Below the pieces are notes generated by a model. The model was not told where the DNA came from. It ran no database searches and saw nothing but the letters and a program-made list of their open reading frames with translations. From assembly GCA_963662155.1 (NCBI GenBank), contig OY759267.1, positions 31,972,976 to 32,036,975 of the forward strand: a DNA stretch of 64,000 bases. Direction: 5' to 3'. The position numbers and the translations under genes were made by a program. The stretch comes from Lamellibrachia columna (taxonomy: Eukaryota; Annelida; Polychaeta; Sabellida; Siboglinidae). This document shows positions 24,068 through 33,843 of the stretch, in pieces (the first letter of the stretch is position 1; the number at the start of each line of letters is the position of its first letter).

Positions 24068-24070
<3 letters not shown>

Positions 24071-24214
24071 TGCAACATACATACGTTGTGTGTAGCAGTG
24101 GTATCGAGTATTGTTGTAAATAGGTCTGATTTTGAACAACAGTTTTAAAAACATACATTATTCATGTTACGTGTTCTTGGCATGCCGCTGATGCCATGTT
24201 GACCCGTGTGCCAC

Positions 24215-24945
24215 TGACGTCTGATGCTAGAGATGTTGCTGCGCCACCAAGTGTCCCACATCTGGCTGCAGACTTGACACTACGAGCCTCAGCACGTCAT
24301 CCAAACATCCGTATGTTAGATGCGTTCATGGCTTGCATTAAACGAAGTTCATCTTATAATAATAATAATAATAATAATAAAATTACTTATTTGGCGCCAA
24401 TATCCTCGGAAAATCCAAGTTCAGTGGCGCAACAAAACCAAAGGATTAGGCATTCTCGTGACCATGTACAATTCAAAAAGTCGTCAACAGATGGATGGAG
24501 GTGCCAAGATGCTAAGGAGGATAGGCAGTTGTGATAAGATAGGTTTTCAGATTACGGCGAAATTAAGCTATATTTCTTGCTGATTTTACGTTGTCGGGGA
24601 TTGAATTCCACAGAGTTGGTCTACATGTCCGGAGTAGCTAGATTGTTTTCGATGAGTGTCGGGAAGTAATTTGCATCCCGCAGTTGTGTTTCCCACAATC
24701 GAAACCTGGTATCGAAAGCGGAGACAAACTGGCACAGTTCATTGATTAGTTGTTCTCTTCTCTGGAGTTTGGCGTTCAGCAGAGTGAGGTTGCTCCGTGA
24801 CGTAGACAAAATGCAAAATCGCACATCCATAAGGGGTCAGTGAATGCCGGTACTTCTGCACCCTTCTTCTCCATGAATACGCTAATCTCATGTCTCAGCT
24901 CGTACACGTGGCACAGCATGGCACCCCAACCTAGTCTCATGTCTC
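24215..24945 (-). pseudogene. hAT transposase, C-terminal remnants (GTF2IRD2/SCAND3-like group)
   Basis: Reading minus from 24945: AMLCHVYELRHEISVFMEKK, then the VPAFTDPLWMCDFAF block. After a frameshift near 24800 come LTLLNAKLQRREQLINEL, VSAFDTRFRLWETQL and FPTL. In the known family (vertebrate GTF2IRD2, SCAND3, FAM200-type transposases) this is the order VYELRxEI...FLxxKG...WLCDLAFL...LNxxLQGxxxLIxxL...FxxKLxLWExQL. Near 24330-24220 the phrase DDVLRLVVSSLQPDVGHLVA resembles the C-terminal end of the same family. Between them an (AAT)n-bearing insert of about 250 bp interrupts the gene. Frameshifted and lacking the catalytic N-terminal half, so inactive. Confidence 0.7.
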
Positions 24946-26255
24946 GGCTCGCACACGTGGCACAGCATGGCAACCCAACCTAGTCTCATGTCTCGGCTCG
25001 TACACGTGGCACAGCATGGCAACCCAACCTAGTCTCATGTCTCAGCTCGCACACGTGGCACAGCATGGCAACCCAACCTAGTCTCATGTCTCAGCTCGTA
25101 CACGTGACACAGCATGGCAACCCAACCTAGTCTCATGTCTCAGCTCGTACACGTGGCACAGCATGGCAACCCAACCTAGTCTCATGTCTCAGCTCGTACA
25201 CGTGGCACAGCATGGCAGCCCAACCTAGTCTCATGTCTCAGATCGTACACGTGGCACAGCATGGCAACCCAACCTAGTCTCATGTCTCAGCTCGTTCACG
25301 TGGCACAGCATGGCAACCCAACCTAGTCTCATGTCTCAGCTCGTACACGTGGCACAGCATGGCAACCCAACCTAGTCTCATGTCTCAGCTCGTACACGTG
25401 GCACAGCATGGCAACCCAACCTAGTCTCATGTCTCAGCTCGTTCACGTGGCACCGCATGGCAACCCAACCTAGTCTCACGTCTCAGCTCGCACACGTGGC
25501 ACAGCATGGCAACCCAACCTAGTCTCATGTCTCAGCTCGTTCACGTGGCACAGCATGGCAACCCAACCTAGTCTCATGTCTCAGCTCGTACACGTGGCAC
25601 AGCATGGCAACCCAACCTAGTCTCATGTCTCAGCTCGTACACGTGGCACAGCATGGCAACCCAACCTAGTCTCATGTCTCAGCTCGTACACGTGGCACAT
25701 CATGGCAACCCAACCTTGTCTCATGTCTCAGCTCGTACACGTGGCACAGCATGGCAACCCAACCTAGTCTCATGTCTCAGCTCGTACACGTGGCACAGCA
25801 TGGCACCCCAACCTAGTCTCATGTCTCAGCTCGTACACGTGGCACAGCATGGCAGCCCAACCTAGTCTCATGTCTCAGATCGTTCACATGGCACAGCATG
25901 GCAACCCAACCTAGTCTCATGTCTCAGCTCGTACACGTGGCACAGCATGACAACCCAACCCAGTCTCACGTCTCAGCTCGCACACGTGGCACAGCATGGC
26001 AACCCAACCTAGTCTCATGTCTCAGCTCGTTCACGTGGCACAGCATGGCAACCCAACCTAGTCTCATGTCTCGGCTCGTTCACGTGGCACAGCATGGCAA
26101 CCCAACCTAGTCTCATGTCTCAGCTCGTACACGTGGCACAGCATGGCAACCCAACCTAGTCTCATGTCTCGGCTCGTACACGTGGCACAGCATGGTAGCC
26201 GAACCTAGTCTCATGTCTCAGCTCGTACACGTGGCACAGCATGGCAACCCAACCT
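24886..26255. repeat. 49-bp minisatellite, about 28 units, derived from transposase sequence
   Basis: Unit CTCAGCTCGTACACGTGGCA plus CAGCATGGCAACCCAACCTAGTCTCATGT, 49 bp. Periodicity is exact over about 1.37 kb with few point changes (TCGG/TCAG, GTAC/GTTC/GCAC). On the minus strand the first unit reads directly, in frame, into the transposase remnant (GxMLCHVYELRHEI, then SVFMEKK), so the unit is an amplified piece of that reading frame. Because 49 is not a multiple of 3 the frame rotates each unit. Most units contain CACGTG. Confidence 0.9.
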
Positions 26256-27114
26256 TGCCAGGGCACTTCGGTTTAGTGCAGGAATTGTTAATATTGCACA
26301 TTCCTCTCGGACGGAAGGTGTTGGAACTGCCAGTGATTTAACGAGTGATGATGAGTGTTATTCAAAACAACACAGTATCACTCAAACACAAAAAGATAGA
26401 ACATTCATGTCTGCATGTTGGCAAAAGTGAATTAATTAAAGTTTAAAGGATGTGAGAAATGTTTGATATGTTCATCACGTGGAAATGGTATTACCGAGTT
26501 GCATTATGTGATATGCTTTGCCTAGACGTCTCGTCTAGAATTTAGTCTAGACAAGACGTACTATTTTTTATTTTACATATCAATATTGCGGGCGCGGCCC
26601 GCGTTATGCATAATCTCGCTATCAGTCCACGGGCCGCATAAAATAGCTCTGCGGGCCGCAGTTGGCCCGCAGGTTGCCGACCCCTGGTCTAGGTCTTCCC
26701 TCCAAACATTGCCCACCTGAATGACCTGCCCACTGCCAAGTGCCCACTAGGCCACTAGTACCCAACCCAGTTGGTAATTGGTATATCTCCCCAGTCCTAA
26801 TCCATTCACACTTGTACTAATTCACACATGTCTGAACCTGTCTGTCTGAGGCTAGTGACTGCAGGCCTGCTGGAAATGCCACTGGGTGTCAGTGCCAGTG
26901 GGTGACATTTAATTGAAATATCATATTAAATTATGTTAACTTAGTTGACCTAATTCAGTTAACAATATAAATTGGGGTTATGGCTTGCATATGAGTTAAA
27001 TCAGGGTTAGATAAACAAATCTCCTACCCTAACCATGAGCCACATTAAAGCCAAATATAACAAATGTTATCATATTTAATAGTAATGACACTAAGAAGTT
27101 TTTCTTTATTTTTC

Positions 27115-27240
27115 CTCAGGATATTCGTAAGTTTGAAGAAGTTGGTGGTGCTGGATTTTTAGAACTCATCCAGCACACTATGGACCTTTACCATAAGAGT
27201 ATTACTCCACTAAGAGCTAAGGATATTATGCCCCATCCTA
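27115..27240 (+). pseudogene. hAT (Hermes-type) transposase DNA-binding segment, exon-like
   Basis: After a pyrimidine-rich tract ending TTTTTCCTCAG, the frame from 27121 reads DIRKFEEVGGAGFLELIQ, HTMDLYHKS, then RAKDIMPHP. The known Hermes-type hAT DNA-binding segment has the pattern D(L/I)RPFxxVxGxGFxxLxxxL...YG...VLPHPTTVSR, which fits this spacing. The open frame runs into a (TA)n array exactly after MPHP, so the rest is lost or displaced. The preceding acceptor-like site suggests a spliced transposase or a captured exon. It could also be an unrelated host exon. Confidence 0.5.
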
Positions 27241-27244
27241 TATA

Positions 27245-27313
<69 letters not shown>
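27239..27313. repeat. (TA)n microsatellite at the hAT fragment break
   Basis: About 36 TA units. A 28-bp phrase, CAATACAGTGGTTGAATAAG with AAAGCA, follows it (about 27319-27345) and is repeated at 27421-27446, where a shorter (TA)n at 27445-27467 again follows directly. Confidence 0.9.
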
Positions 27314-27316
<3 letters not shown>

Positions 27317-27554
27317 GCAATACAGTGGTTGAATAAGAAAGCACGGTCCAGCACCATTCAGTTGAAGTTCACTTCCATGTGCCATCATGTTAACAGGTTG
27401 GACTGTTATAGCAACATAACAATACAGTGGTTGAATAAGAAAGCATATATATATATATATATATATGTTTTTTTATTTAATAAAACAATAAGTCTGTTTT
27501 ACAGTTTATTTGTTTTTCTTCTTTGTTATAAGATTATAGGTTTATCTTCTCTAA

Positions 27555-27760
27555 ACTTAGCGGGCCGCGGGCAGTGGGCTTACCCATCTTTGGCCCGCAG
27601 CTATGGGCCAGGCCTGGGCCTGAAACTTGAGGGCCGGCCCGGGTCTAAATTCTACTTTGCGGGCCTGGGCTGGGCTTGAAAATTTTTTGCGGGCCTGGAC
27701 TCTAATAACTGCTAATTGCGGGCCGGACTTAGGATCAAATTCTAGGCCGGTGTAGGGCAC
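27555..27760. repeat. GC-rich GGGCC(T/G) repeat segment
   Basis: Multiple GCGGGCC, GGGCCTGGGC and GGGCCGG motifs in otherwise AT-rich surroundings. Such GGGCC-rich segments are common near the ends of hAT MITEs, but I could not find both termini, so no element is called. Confidence 0.45.
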
Positions 27761-27771
27761 TAGTGCGCACA

Positions 27772-28112
27772 TCTCTCTTCACTCCCTCATTCTCCTCTCT
27801 CTTCCATCTCTCCCCCACACTCTTCATCTCTCCCCTCTTACTCCTCGTCCCCCATCCTCTCGCTCCCTCTCTGCCTCCATCTTTCTATCTCACTCTCCCT
27901 CTCATGTCTCTATCTCTCCTTCTCTTTCTCTTTCCCCCATCGCTCTGTCTCTCCACACTCTCCCATCCCTCTCACTTTCTCTCGCTCTATCCCTCCCTCC
28001 CTCTCTCCTCTTCCTCACCCCTCTCTCTCTCCTTCTCTTTTTCCCCTCTCTCTCCCTGTCTCTCATCTTCTCTTAATATCTTTCTCCATGCTCTTCTATC
28101 TCCTATAATACT
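27772..28112. repeat. Polypyrimidine (TC-rich) tract
   Basis: About 340 bp with almost only C and T on the plus strand: CTCTCTCCCTC-type runs with scattered A. The 127-codon Leu/Ser/Pro frame over it is a composition artefact. Confidence 0.85.
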
Positions 28113-28919
28113 ATGTCACAGAAATTTGTTTAAGGAATTTACCTGAAATATACAACTTTCTAAATAGATTCCCACTGTAGTGCCCCACTGGGAGAAACCC
28201 TGGGCTGGTTTCTGACAAAGAAAATACACTTCTTGTTTCTTCTTCAATATCATAAGCCTTTAAAAGAATCTTACTGTACCCTTTTGATCAACGAGAAGAC
28301 GAGTGATTCACTGGGTGTAAAATTGGCAATGTAGGTTATGTCAATTATTCTTTTAACTCTGTAATCTCATTTATAAATGTTGCGTGGTGAACAAAGAAAA
28401 CACATCACGTTGCAAGCTTTCTGCACAGCCCATAATTTTAATATGTATGTTTGTGGGTATGCATGTATAGCTTCATACAATATAATGTACGTGCATGCGA
28501 GCACACTCATATCCTGTATCACTGTAAGATGGATAACATAGTTAATCATTGAATGGATAATAAAGTGTATGATCAATTTGATAATAAAATTGATGATGAA
28601 ATTGATTATCAAAATGATGAACATTGGAAGAATGATGACCTGGCTGACCAAATGATCTACCAATTCCCAAACATCATTCGTTACAATTGTAATTGTCATG
28701 TTGATTAACGCGATGGATTCACAATGTGTTGCGACTAGGTGACCAGCCTCACTACCACTCCATGTTATCAAATGGAGACCTAACAATAGAAGTGTTTTGG
28801 TCGTTCACTCCACACAGACTTAAGTGTGGACAGTGCTGGGCGGTTCAATATATCGCTCAATTGGCAACGTGTAAAGTGAACCAGGTACACGCAATTTGTA
28901 CAATCGCCAAATTCAGGCT
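28113..28919. other. Unassigned sequence
   Basis: Around 28550-28635 there are repeated GATnAAATTGAT-type short motifs. No gene signature is seen. Confidence 0.35.
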
Positions 28920-29265
28920 TTAGACGGACTAATAGGCCAACGGCGGCTGCAGTTGATTTCAGACTGAAGCGAGACTATTTGCCCCACATGACCTGTGCAC
29001 AGTCCGCTCAACTACGGACCAAAGACGGACTGATTAGCCAACTTTGGATAAGCAGTGAATGCGGACCAAAGACGGACTAATAGAGCAGTGTTGGTTGCAG
29101 TTACTATGGACACAAGATGGACTAGTAGATCACCATTGACCGCAGTGAATGCGGACCAAAGACAGACTAATAGACCGCAGTGAATGAGGACCAAAGACAG
29201 ACTAGTAGATCACCGATGACCACAGTGAATGCGGACCAAAGATGGACTAGTAGATGAGTGTTGGC
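28920..29265. repeat. Imperfect minisatellite with GGACCAAAGACGGACTARTAG core
   Basis: Six to seven irregular units, about 36-60 bp apart, share ATGCGGACCAAAGACGGACT and ARTAGA(T/C). The right edge of the array supplies the stop codon and last residues of the serpin terminal exon on the minus strand. Confidence 0.75.
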
Positions 29266-29451
29266 CTTAGTATTCTGCCGATCTGCAAGATGGCGCCCGT
29301 CTGTTCGCTGATGATGAAAAACATAAACGGGTAGTCGATGCAGAACATCTCATGCGCTCCTTCTGTCGTCTGGCAAGCCGATGACTTCAGTCCCTCGTCA
29401 AACTCAAGAGACACGTGAAGACATGTCACCCGAACAGGTTGTACGTGCCGT
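29247..29451 (-). CDS. Serpin terminal exon (reactive loop to C-terminus)
   Basis: Acceptor TGTGATTTTGCAG|A at 29451. The frame gives HVSLEFDEGLKSSACQTTEG, then FCIDYPFMFFI and GAILQIGRILRP before TAG at 29249-29247. YPFMFFI and GRI..P are the C-terminal serpin signature (HPFLFFI...GRVxxP). The hinge, normally EEGTEAAAAT, is DEGLKSSACQ and the loop is about four residues shorter than usual, which in known serpins goes with loss of inhibition. The last residues lie in the neighbouring minisatellite. Confidence 0.78.
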
Positions 29452-29526
29452 CTGCAAAATCACAAAATACAGGTTACTGGATACCGCGTTATATAAGTAC
29501 TGGATACCACGCTATATATATATACT

Positions 29527-29529
<3 letters not shown>

Positions 29530-29619
<90 letters not shown>
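29530..29619. repeat. (TA)n microsatellite abutting a LINE fragment
   Basis: About 45 TA units. The LINE B endonuclease reading frame on the minus strand ends exactly here, after TLTIGVI. Confidence 0.95.
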
Positions 29620-29625
<6 letters not shown>

Positions 29626-29930
29626 ATTACTCCTATTGTTAATGTTGAGTTCTTGGTAACTATGTTACACCAAATTGCTTCCTCATAATCTGTTTCACTT
29701 TTCAGTGTTAGATTCTTTAATATATACAATTACTCCACCTCCCCTTCTCTCGTGCCTGTCCTTCCTAAACATTACATAACCTGTCAGTGCTAACTAAGCA
29801 CCTACTATATTTTTATTTGCCCATAATTCTGTGGTACCTATTACATGAAGGTCAATATCTGCTACCATTATGTCTAACTCACTTTTTTATTTACTATGTT
29901 CCTGACATTTAAACACACACATTTAAGTTA
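29620..29930 (-). mobile_element. LINE B-type endonuclease, N-terminal fragment
   Basis: Minus-strand reading gives ELDIMVADIDLHVIGTTELW, LALTGYVMFRKDRHERRGGG and VIVYI, followed by EEAIWCNI and STLTIGVI. These are the GxTExW and GGGVxxYI blocks of an APE endonuclease. The last part matches EAICCKIVSGNSKLTIGLV of LINE B copy 1, so this fragment supplies the missing start of that domain. One TAG and frame breaks are present. It is cut by the (TA)n array. Confidence 0.7.
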
Positions 29931-30227
29931 ATTTTCCGAAATTATTGGTGAACATTTCTTTAGATGTGTATTTGTGCTCCTTTGTACAGTAGAGGAACTT
30001 TAAGCAGCAAAGAAATGTTACATTAACAAAAGGTATGCAATGTATACATGTCATGATACGCATGGAAAATAAAACTGCATTTACAGGTTTATATCAGCCA
30101 TATTACGTGCTAAAATAGATTGTAAACGACATGTTTCTAGCAGCCATAATAAATGCCAAAAGAAAACAAATGTACATAATTTATTATCCCTTTACATATT
30201 TACATCAACGTAAAACATTATCAGTAC

Positions 30228-30364
30228 ACCTGCCCTGCAGTATGGAGTGCTCTGCCAACAAACATCTCATCAGAAGTGTCTCTTGAATGGATCAAGGCAG
30301 TTTTAAAGACTCAACTTTGTATTATGGCGTATACTGAAAGTACTGCAGCGAAATTTTAGCCTTA
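30228..30364 (+). mobile_element. LINE C-terminal tail fragment (another family)
   Basis: CPAVWSALPTNISSEVSLEW and IKAVLKTQLC resemble the end of CR1/RTE-like polymerases (xxWNxLPxxIRxxxSLxxFKxxLKTxLF). The sequence continues TATTATGGCGTATACTGAAA and is then interrupted by LINE B copy 4. The same 3' end appears inverted at 31832-31723. Confidence 0.6.
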
Positions 30365-31622
30365 TTCAACAAGATTGCCATCCCAAACAGCAAGTTCCAG
30401 ATGGCAAATGAATAAGGAAGCCATTGGCTTATCGAGAGTCCAACAATTTTATCATCTATGTGTAGCCCGCCCTTATCAGATATCTGTCAATTCTATTTTT
30501 AAACATATATTCACACTACTAGTATTAACACAATCATTTGGCATTTTGTTCCATTCATTTATCACCTCTGTGAGAAAGAGTACTTTCTCATGTCCAATCT
30601 ACTCTGTTCCTTAACTAATGCTGCTTTGTGTCTTCTGGTTCTACTGCCTTCTTTAAGTTCGAAGAACATATTTTTTTTATCAACATCCTCATAACCATTC
30701 ACTATTTTAAACACTTCTATTTGGTCTCCTCTTAGTCGCCTGGTCTCTAGTGCTGTCAAACCACATTGTAATAAGTGGCTTTCGTAACTAAGGTCTCTCA
30801 ATTCTGGAATAATTTTAGTTGCTCTCCGTTGTATTCTTTCTAGCTTGTCTATGTCCTTTTTACGATATGGCTTCCATGCTTGAATACAATATTCCAAATG
30901 TGGTCTAACTATTGCTTTGAACAGGAATAAAATTAGCTGTTTCTCCTTATACATGATAGTTCTCCTAATTAGCCCTAGAACTTGATTTCCTTTCAAAGCA
31001 GCAATCCGACATTGCTCTGAAACTTTCATGTCAGCACTAAATGTTACTCCTAAGGCCTTTTCTTGTGTGGTTCCATGTGTATGCATTTACACTTCCCAAA
31101 ATTTAATAACATTAGCCATTTTTCTGACCATTTAACTAATTTATCTAGATCATTCTGTAAACTTTGTTTATCTGTAACATTAGTAACCTTTCTGAATACT
31201 TTTGTGTCATCTGCAGATTTAAGTATTTTGCTAGATATGTCATCTTCCAAATCATTTATATATATTAAAAACAATATAGGTCCTAATACTGATCCCTGTG
31301 GTACCCCTCTCAGAACAGAATCCCAGTTTGAAATCTCACCACCTACTATTACTCTGTCTTTTGTGTGTAAGCCACTCTACTATCCAGTTGATTATATCAT
31401 TGCCTATACCATGGGCTTTTAGTTTAAGTAACAGTCGTTGATGTGGCACTTTATTGAAAGCTTTCTGAAAATCTAAGTAGATAACATCCACTGGTAACCC
31501 GTCATCTACCCACTTTGTAATTTCTTCAAAAAAACATCAGAAATTGGTTAGACATAACTTTGCTTTCAGGAACCTGTGTTGAGATGTATTTATTAATTTA
31601 TGGTGTCTAATTAATGTTTCGA
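30362..31622 (-). mobile_element. LINE B copy 4, 5'-truncated, reverse orientation
   Basis: The minus strand carries FLIYINDLEDDISSKILKSA with the FADD box degraded to SADD, QEKALGVTFSADMK, RPHLEYCIQAW, RRLRGDQIEVFKIVNGYEDV and the 3' UTR with one decamer tail unit at 30362-30375. It is truncated at about 31622 within the polymerase. The two main open pieces are 31274-31050 and 31086-30562. It lies in the serpin intron, on the same strand. Confidence 0.85.
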
Positions 31623-31623
31623 G

Positions 31624-31653
31624 TCTTAATTTATGTTTAAATTGTTTTAACAA

Positions 31654-31726
<73 letters not shown>

Positions 31727-31832
31727 TGTTAAAACAATTTAGTTTGGCCTTAAACATAAATTAAGATAGAAAAAGATATCAATAAATTAGGCTAAAATGT
31801 TGCTGCAGTAATTTCAGTATACGCCATAATAT
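31624..31832. repeat. (TA)n-centred inverted repeat, left arm split by LINE B
   Basis: Left arm 31624-31656 (TCTTAATTTATGTTTAAATT to CAAACT), centre (TA)n 31659-31722, right arm 31723-31832. The right arm read in reverse continues into TATTATGGCGTATACTGAAA, which also occurs at 30320-30364 on the plus strand just before LINE B copy 4. The original palindrome therefore had longer arms, and the LINE inserted into the left one. Confidence 0.75.
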
Positions 31833-31884
31833 ACACACACATAATACTTATATATACATACATATAATATATACACATACATAT

Positions 31885-32185
31885 ATTAACTTTTTTATAC
31901 TTATTCCAATTTATTTTATAGATTAATTAACTTGTCTTAGCTGATGGATAGCGATTTATCTGAATTAACATTTATCTTAACATTTAAACTAACTATCTTT
32001 AATCTACTGATGTTTATACAGTCGTACTATCTTAATTTATTTATTCTTATTTAAAATTTATATATATTATATATATATATATATATTAACGTCTTTGTTT
32101 ATACTTATTCTAATTTATTTTGTGGATAAATTAACTTGTTTTATACAGTTGTATTATCTTAATTAATTTATTCTTATTTAAAAAT
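31885..32185. repeat. Direct repeat of about 200 bp with internal deletion
   Basis: TTATACTTATTCYAATTTAT with TTTRTRGAT occurs at 31898 and 32100, and CAGTYGTAYTATCTTAATT with TTATTCTTATTTAAAA at 32020 and 32145. The second copy lacks the middle part. A (TA)n of about 25 bp separates them. Confidence 0.6.
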
Positions 32186-32239
32186 TGCTTATTTGGCACT
32201 ATATATGCATTAGATTTATGTACAGAGCTGAGAAACTTT

Positions 32240-32282
32240 TTAGATATGGCGCTATATAAAATAAATATTATTTTTATTATTA
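32240..32282 (+). mobile_element. SINE/LINE-type 3' tail
   Basis: TATGGCGCTATATAAAATAA followed by ATATTATTTTTATTATTA is the common 3' end seen on many marine-invertebrate SINEs and their partner LINEs (GCGCTATATAAAT...(ATT)n). The body upstream is not recognised. It abuts the splice donor of serpin exon 4. Confidence 0.5.
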
Positions 32283-32283
32283 C

Positions 32284-32390
32284 CTTGATGTATGAGGAAG
32301 CCAGCAGTTGGAGCCACATGTCTCAATGATAGTTGTCGGTAGGACATCCATGATTCGTCTGTGGGACTTCTTTGCCATCCAACGGTTAAT
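32284..32390 (-). CDS. Serpin exon 4 (helix F), frameshifted
   Basis: Preceded by TATATTCTAGAG and followed by the donor AAG|GTAATA. It begins INRWMAKKSHRRIMDVLP, matching serpin INxWVxxxTxGKIxxLLP. About 20 bases before the donor the serpin-like frame changes: MWLQLLASSYIK (like TxLVLxNAxYFKG) is in the next frame, requiring one extra base near 32323. This suggests decay or a sequence error. Confidence 0.6.
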
Positions 32391-32726
32391 CTCTAGAATA
32401 TAACAGAACATTGGAAATATTACCCCGAAAATGATCTGAATATTATTGGCCTAGTGTGCCTAGAGTGGCCTCACGTGCCTAGAGTGGCTTTGTGTGCCTA
32501 GGGTGGCCTTGTGTGCCTAGAGGGGCTTTTTGTGCAACAAATAGAATGCATTTTGTTTGTTTTTCAAAATTAGAAAGAAGAAGAGCATTTCCTCTAAAAA
32601 GCAAGACCAGGGGTAAAATGGTATTTCCTGCCTGAAAGCGATAATGTTGTAACCTATGAACGTGACATCAGAGCCCAAGCAGACGATTACAGCCATTTTG
32701 AAATGCATAAGTCACTTTTGATTCAC

Positions 32727-32794
32727 CTGGAAGTCAACAGTGCCAAGGAGCTTTCTTTGCAGCGGTCCAGCGTGTTCCGGTAGTCTGAAGTCGC
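32727..32794 (-). CDS. Serpin exon 3 (strand s1A, VDF block)
   Basis: Acceptor TTTGTGCAG|GC and donor CCAG|GTGAAT, 68 bp. With the phase left by exon 2 it reads DFRLPEHAGPLQRKLL then GTVDFQ, like the serpin FxLxPxFLxxxxxxYxAxxxxVDFQ block. About 60 residues that normally lie between exon 2 and this block (helices C and D) are missing. Confidence 0.58.
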
Positions 32795-32906
32795 CTGCAC
32801 AAAGGTAAAAGAGTAGTTATGTCTGGCAAAACAAAAGTAACGATAACAACAATAATGATGATGTCAACAAAAAACTATGACGCTAGCAACAATATATATA
32901 ATATAT

Positions 32907-32970
32907 ATGTACACATGTTGGTTAAGAATGGAACCAGTGGAATTGTTAATGTGCATGGATTGTGAACATC

Positions 32971-33063
<93 letters not shown>

Positions 33064-33128
33064 CGATGTTCACAATCCATGCACATTAACAATTCCACTG
33101 GTTCCATTCTTAACCAACATGTGTACAT
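32907..33128. repeat. Perfect 65-bp inverted repeat around (TA)n
   Basis: Left arm 32907-32971 (starts ATGTACACATGTTGGTTAAG, ends TGTGAACATCG) and right arm 33064-33128 are exact reverse complements. The spacer is about 46 TA units plus a few T. No TSD is recognised and there is no coding capacity. It lies in the serpin intron between exons 3 and 2. Confidence 0.92.
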
Positions 33129-33627
33129 GTCATAAACAATGTTTATTGTACGACAGCAAATAATAAACTGACTACATACGCATTTGCTTAAATAAGACAA
33201 CCCCATTCAGAAATTATAATTAAAAACAACAAAATATTTGAATGACCAACTTCGAATTCTACCAGTTTCAGATATTACTGCAATGACGTCATAAATATCG
33301 CAATGACATCACACACACGATCTGCAACCGTTCTTTTATTCTTAGCCGCTAGGTGGCGTATGTGTTGTGAATATTTTCTATAGGAACAGAGGGTAGGATC
33401 GCACTGTACAACTGATTTGCTGCAATGTGCTCTCAGAATGTAATCCATAATATTTTACACACACGCAGAATACCATATCAACAGCACAAATCAGAACGTT
33501 ACTTAAACAGTGAGATCAGCATTCTCAGTGCAGGTAATACCATCAGTGTCGTCTGAGACAGAGAACCATGTAGACAGTACTGGTTTACCATCTTTCATGT
33601 TACATATGATTCATGAACAATCAACAG

Positions 33628-33843
33628 ATGACTGAAAGATAAAGGCAGACAATGACTGATATACATCAACAGTTTAAACAAATGACTGAAATATAGAGGC
33701 AGGCAGTGACTGATATACATCAACAGTTTAAACAAATGACTGAAATATAGAGTCAGACAATGACTGATATACATCAACAGTTAAAACAAATGACTGAAAG
33801 ATAGAGGCAGACAATGACTGATATACATCAATGGTTTAAACAA
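33628..33843. repeat. 54-bp minisatellite, four units
   Basis: Unit ATGACTGAAAKATARAGGCA followed by GRCARTGACTGATATACATCAACAGTTTAAACAA. Start positions are 33628, 33682, 33736 and 33790. Confidence 0.9.

Larger units (their letters stand above)
23805..26686 (-). mobile_element. hAT DNA transposon, 2.88 kb, with exact 8-bp TSD
   Basis: Left end CAGGGTTCGGCAACCT; the reverse complement of the right end is CAGGGGTCGGCAACCT (15 of 16). The 8-bp direct repeat GTCTAGGT flanks both sides (23797-23804 and 26687-26694), as known for hAT insertions. The interior carries remnants of a transposase on the minus strand (24215-24945), an (ACGC)n and a (TA)n microsatellite, an (AAT)n insert with unrelated sequence, and a 1.37-kb 49-bp minisatellite. 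GC-rich GGGCCGC stretches near the right end are typical of hAT termini. It looks non-autonomous. Confidence 0.88.

Noticed and set aside
23764..24158. Arg/Ala/Cys and Tyr/Ile repeat proteins on the minus strand
   Set aside because: Translations of (ACGC)n and (TA)n microsatellites.
25653..26110. Two 70-codon plus-strand frames with MATQPSLMSQL
   Set aside because: They are translations of the 49-bp minisatellite on the wrong strand; the biologically meaningful reading is the minus-strand transposase.
24886..26255. CRISPR array
   Set aside because: 49-bp units are directly adjacent with no variable spacers.
27763..28146. 127-codon Leu/Ser/Pro-rich frame
   Set aside because: Pure composition effect of the polypyrimidine tract.
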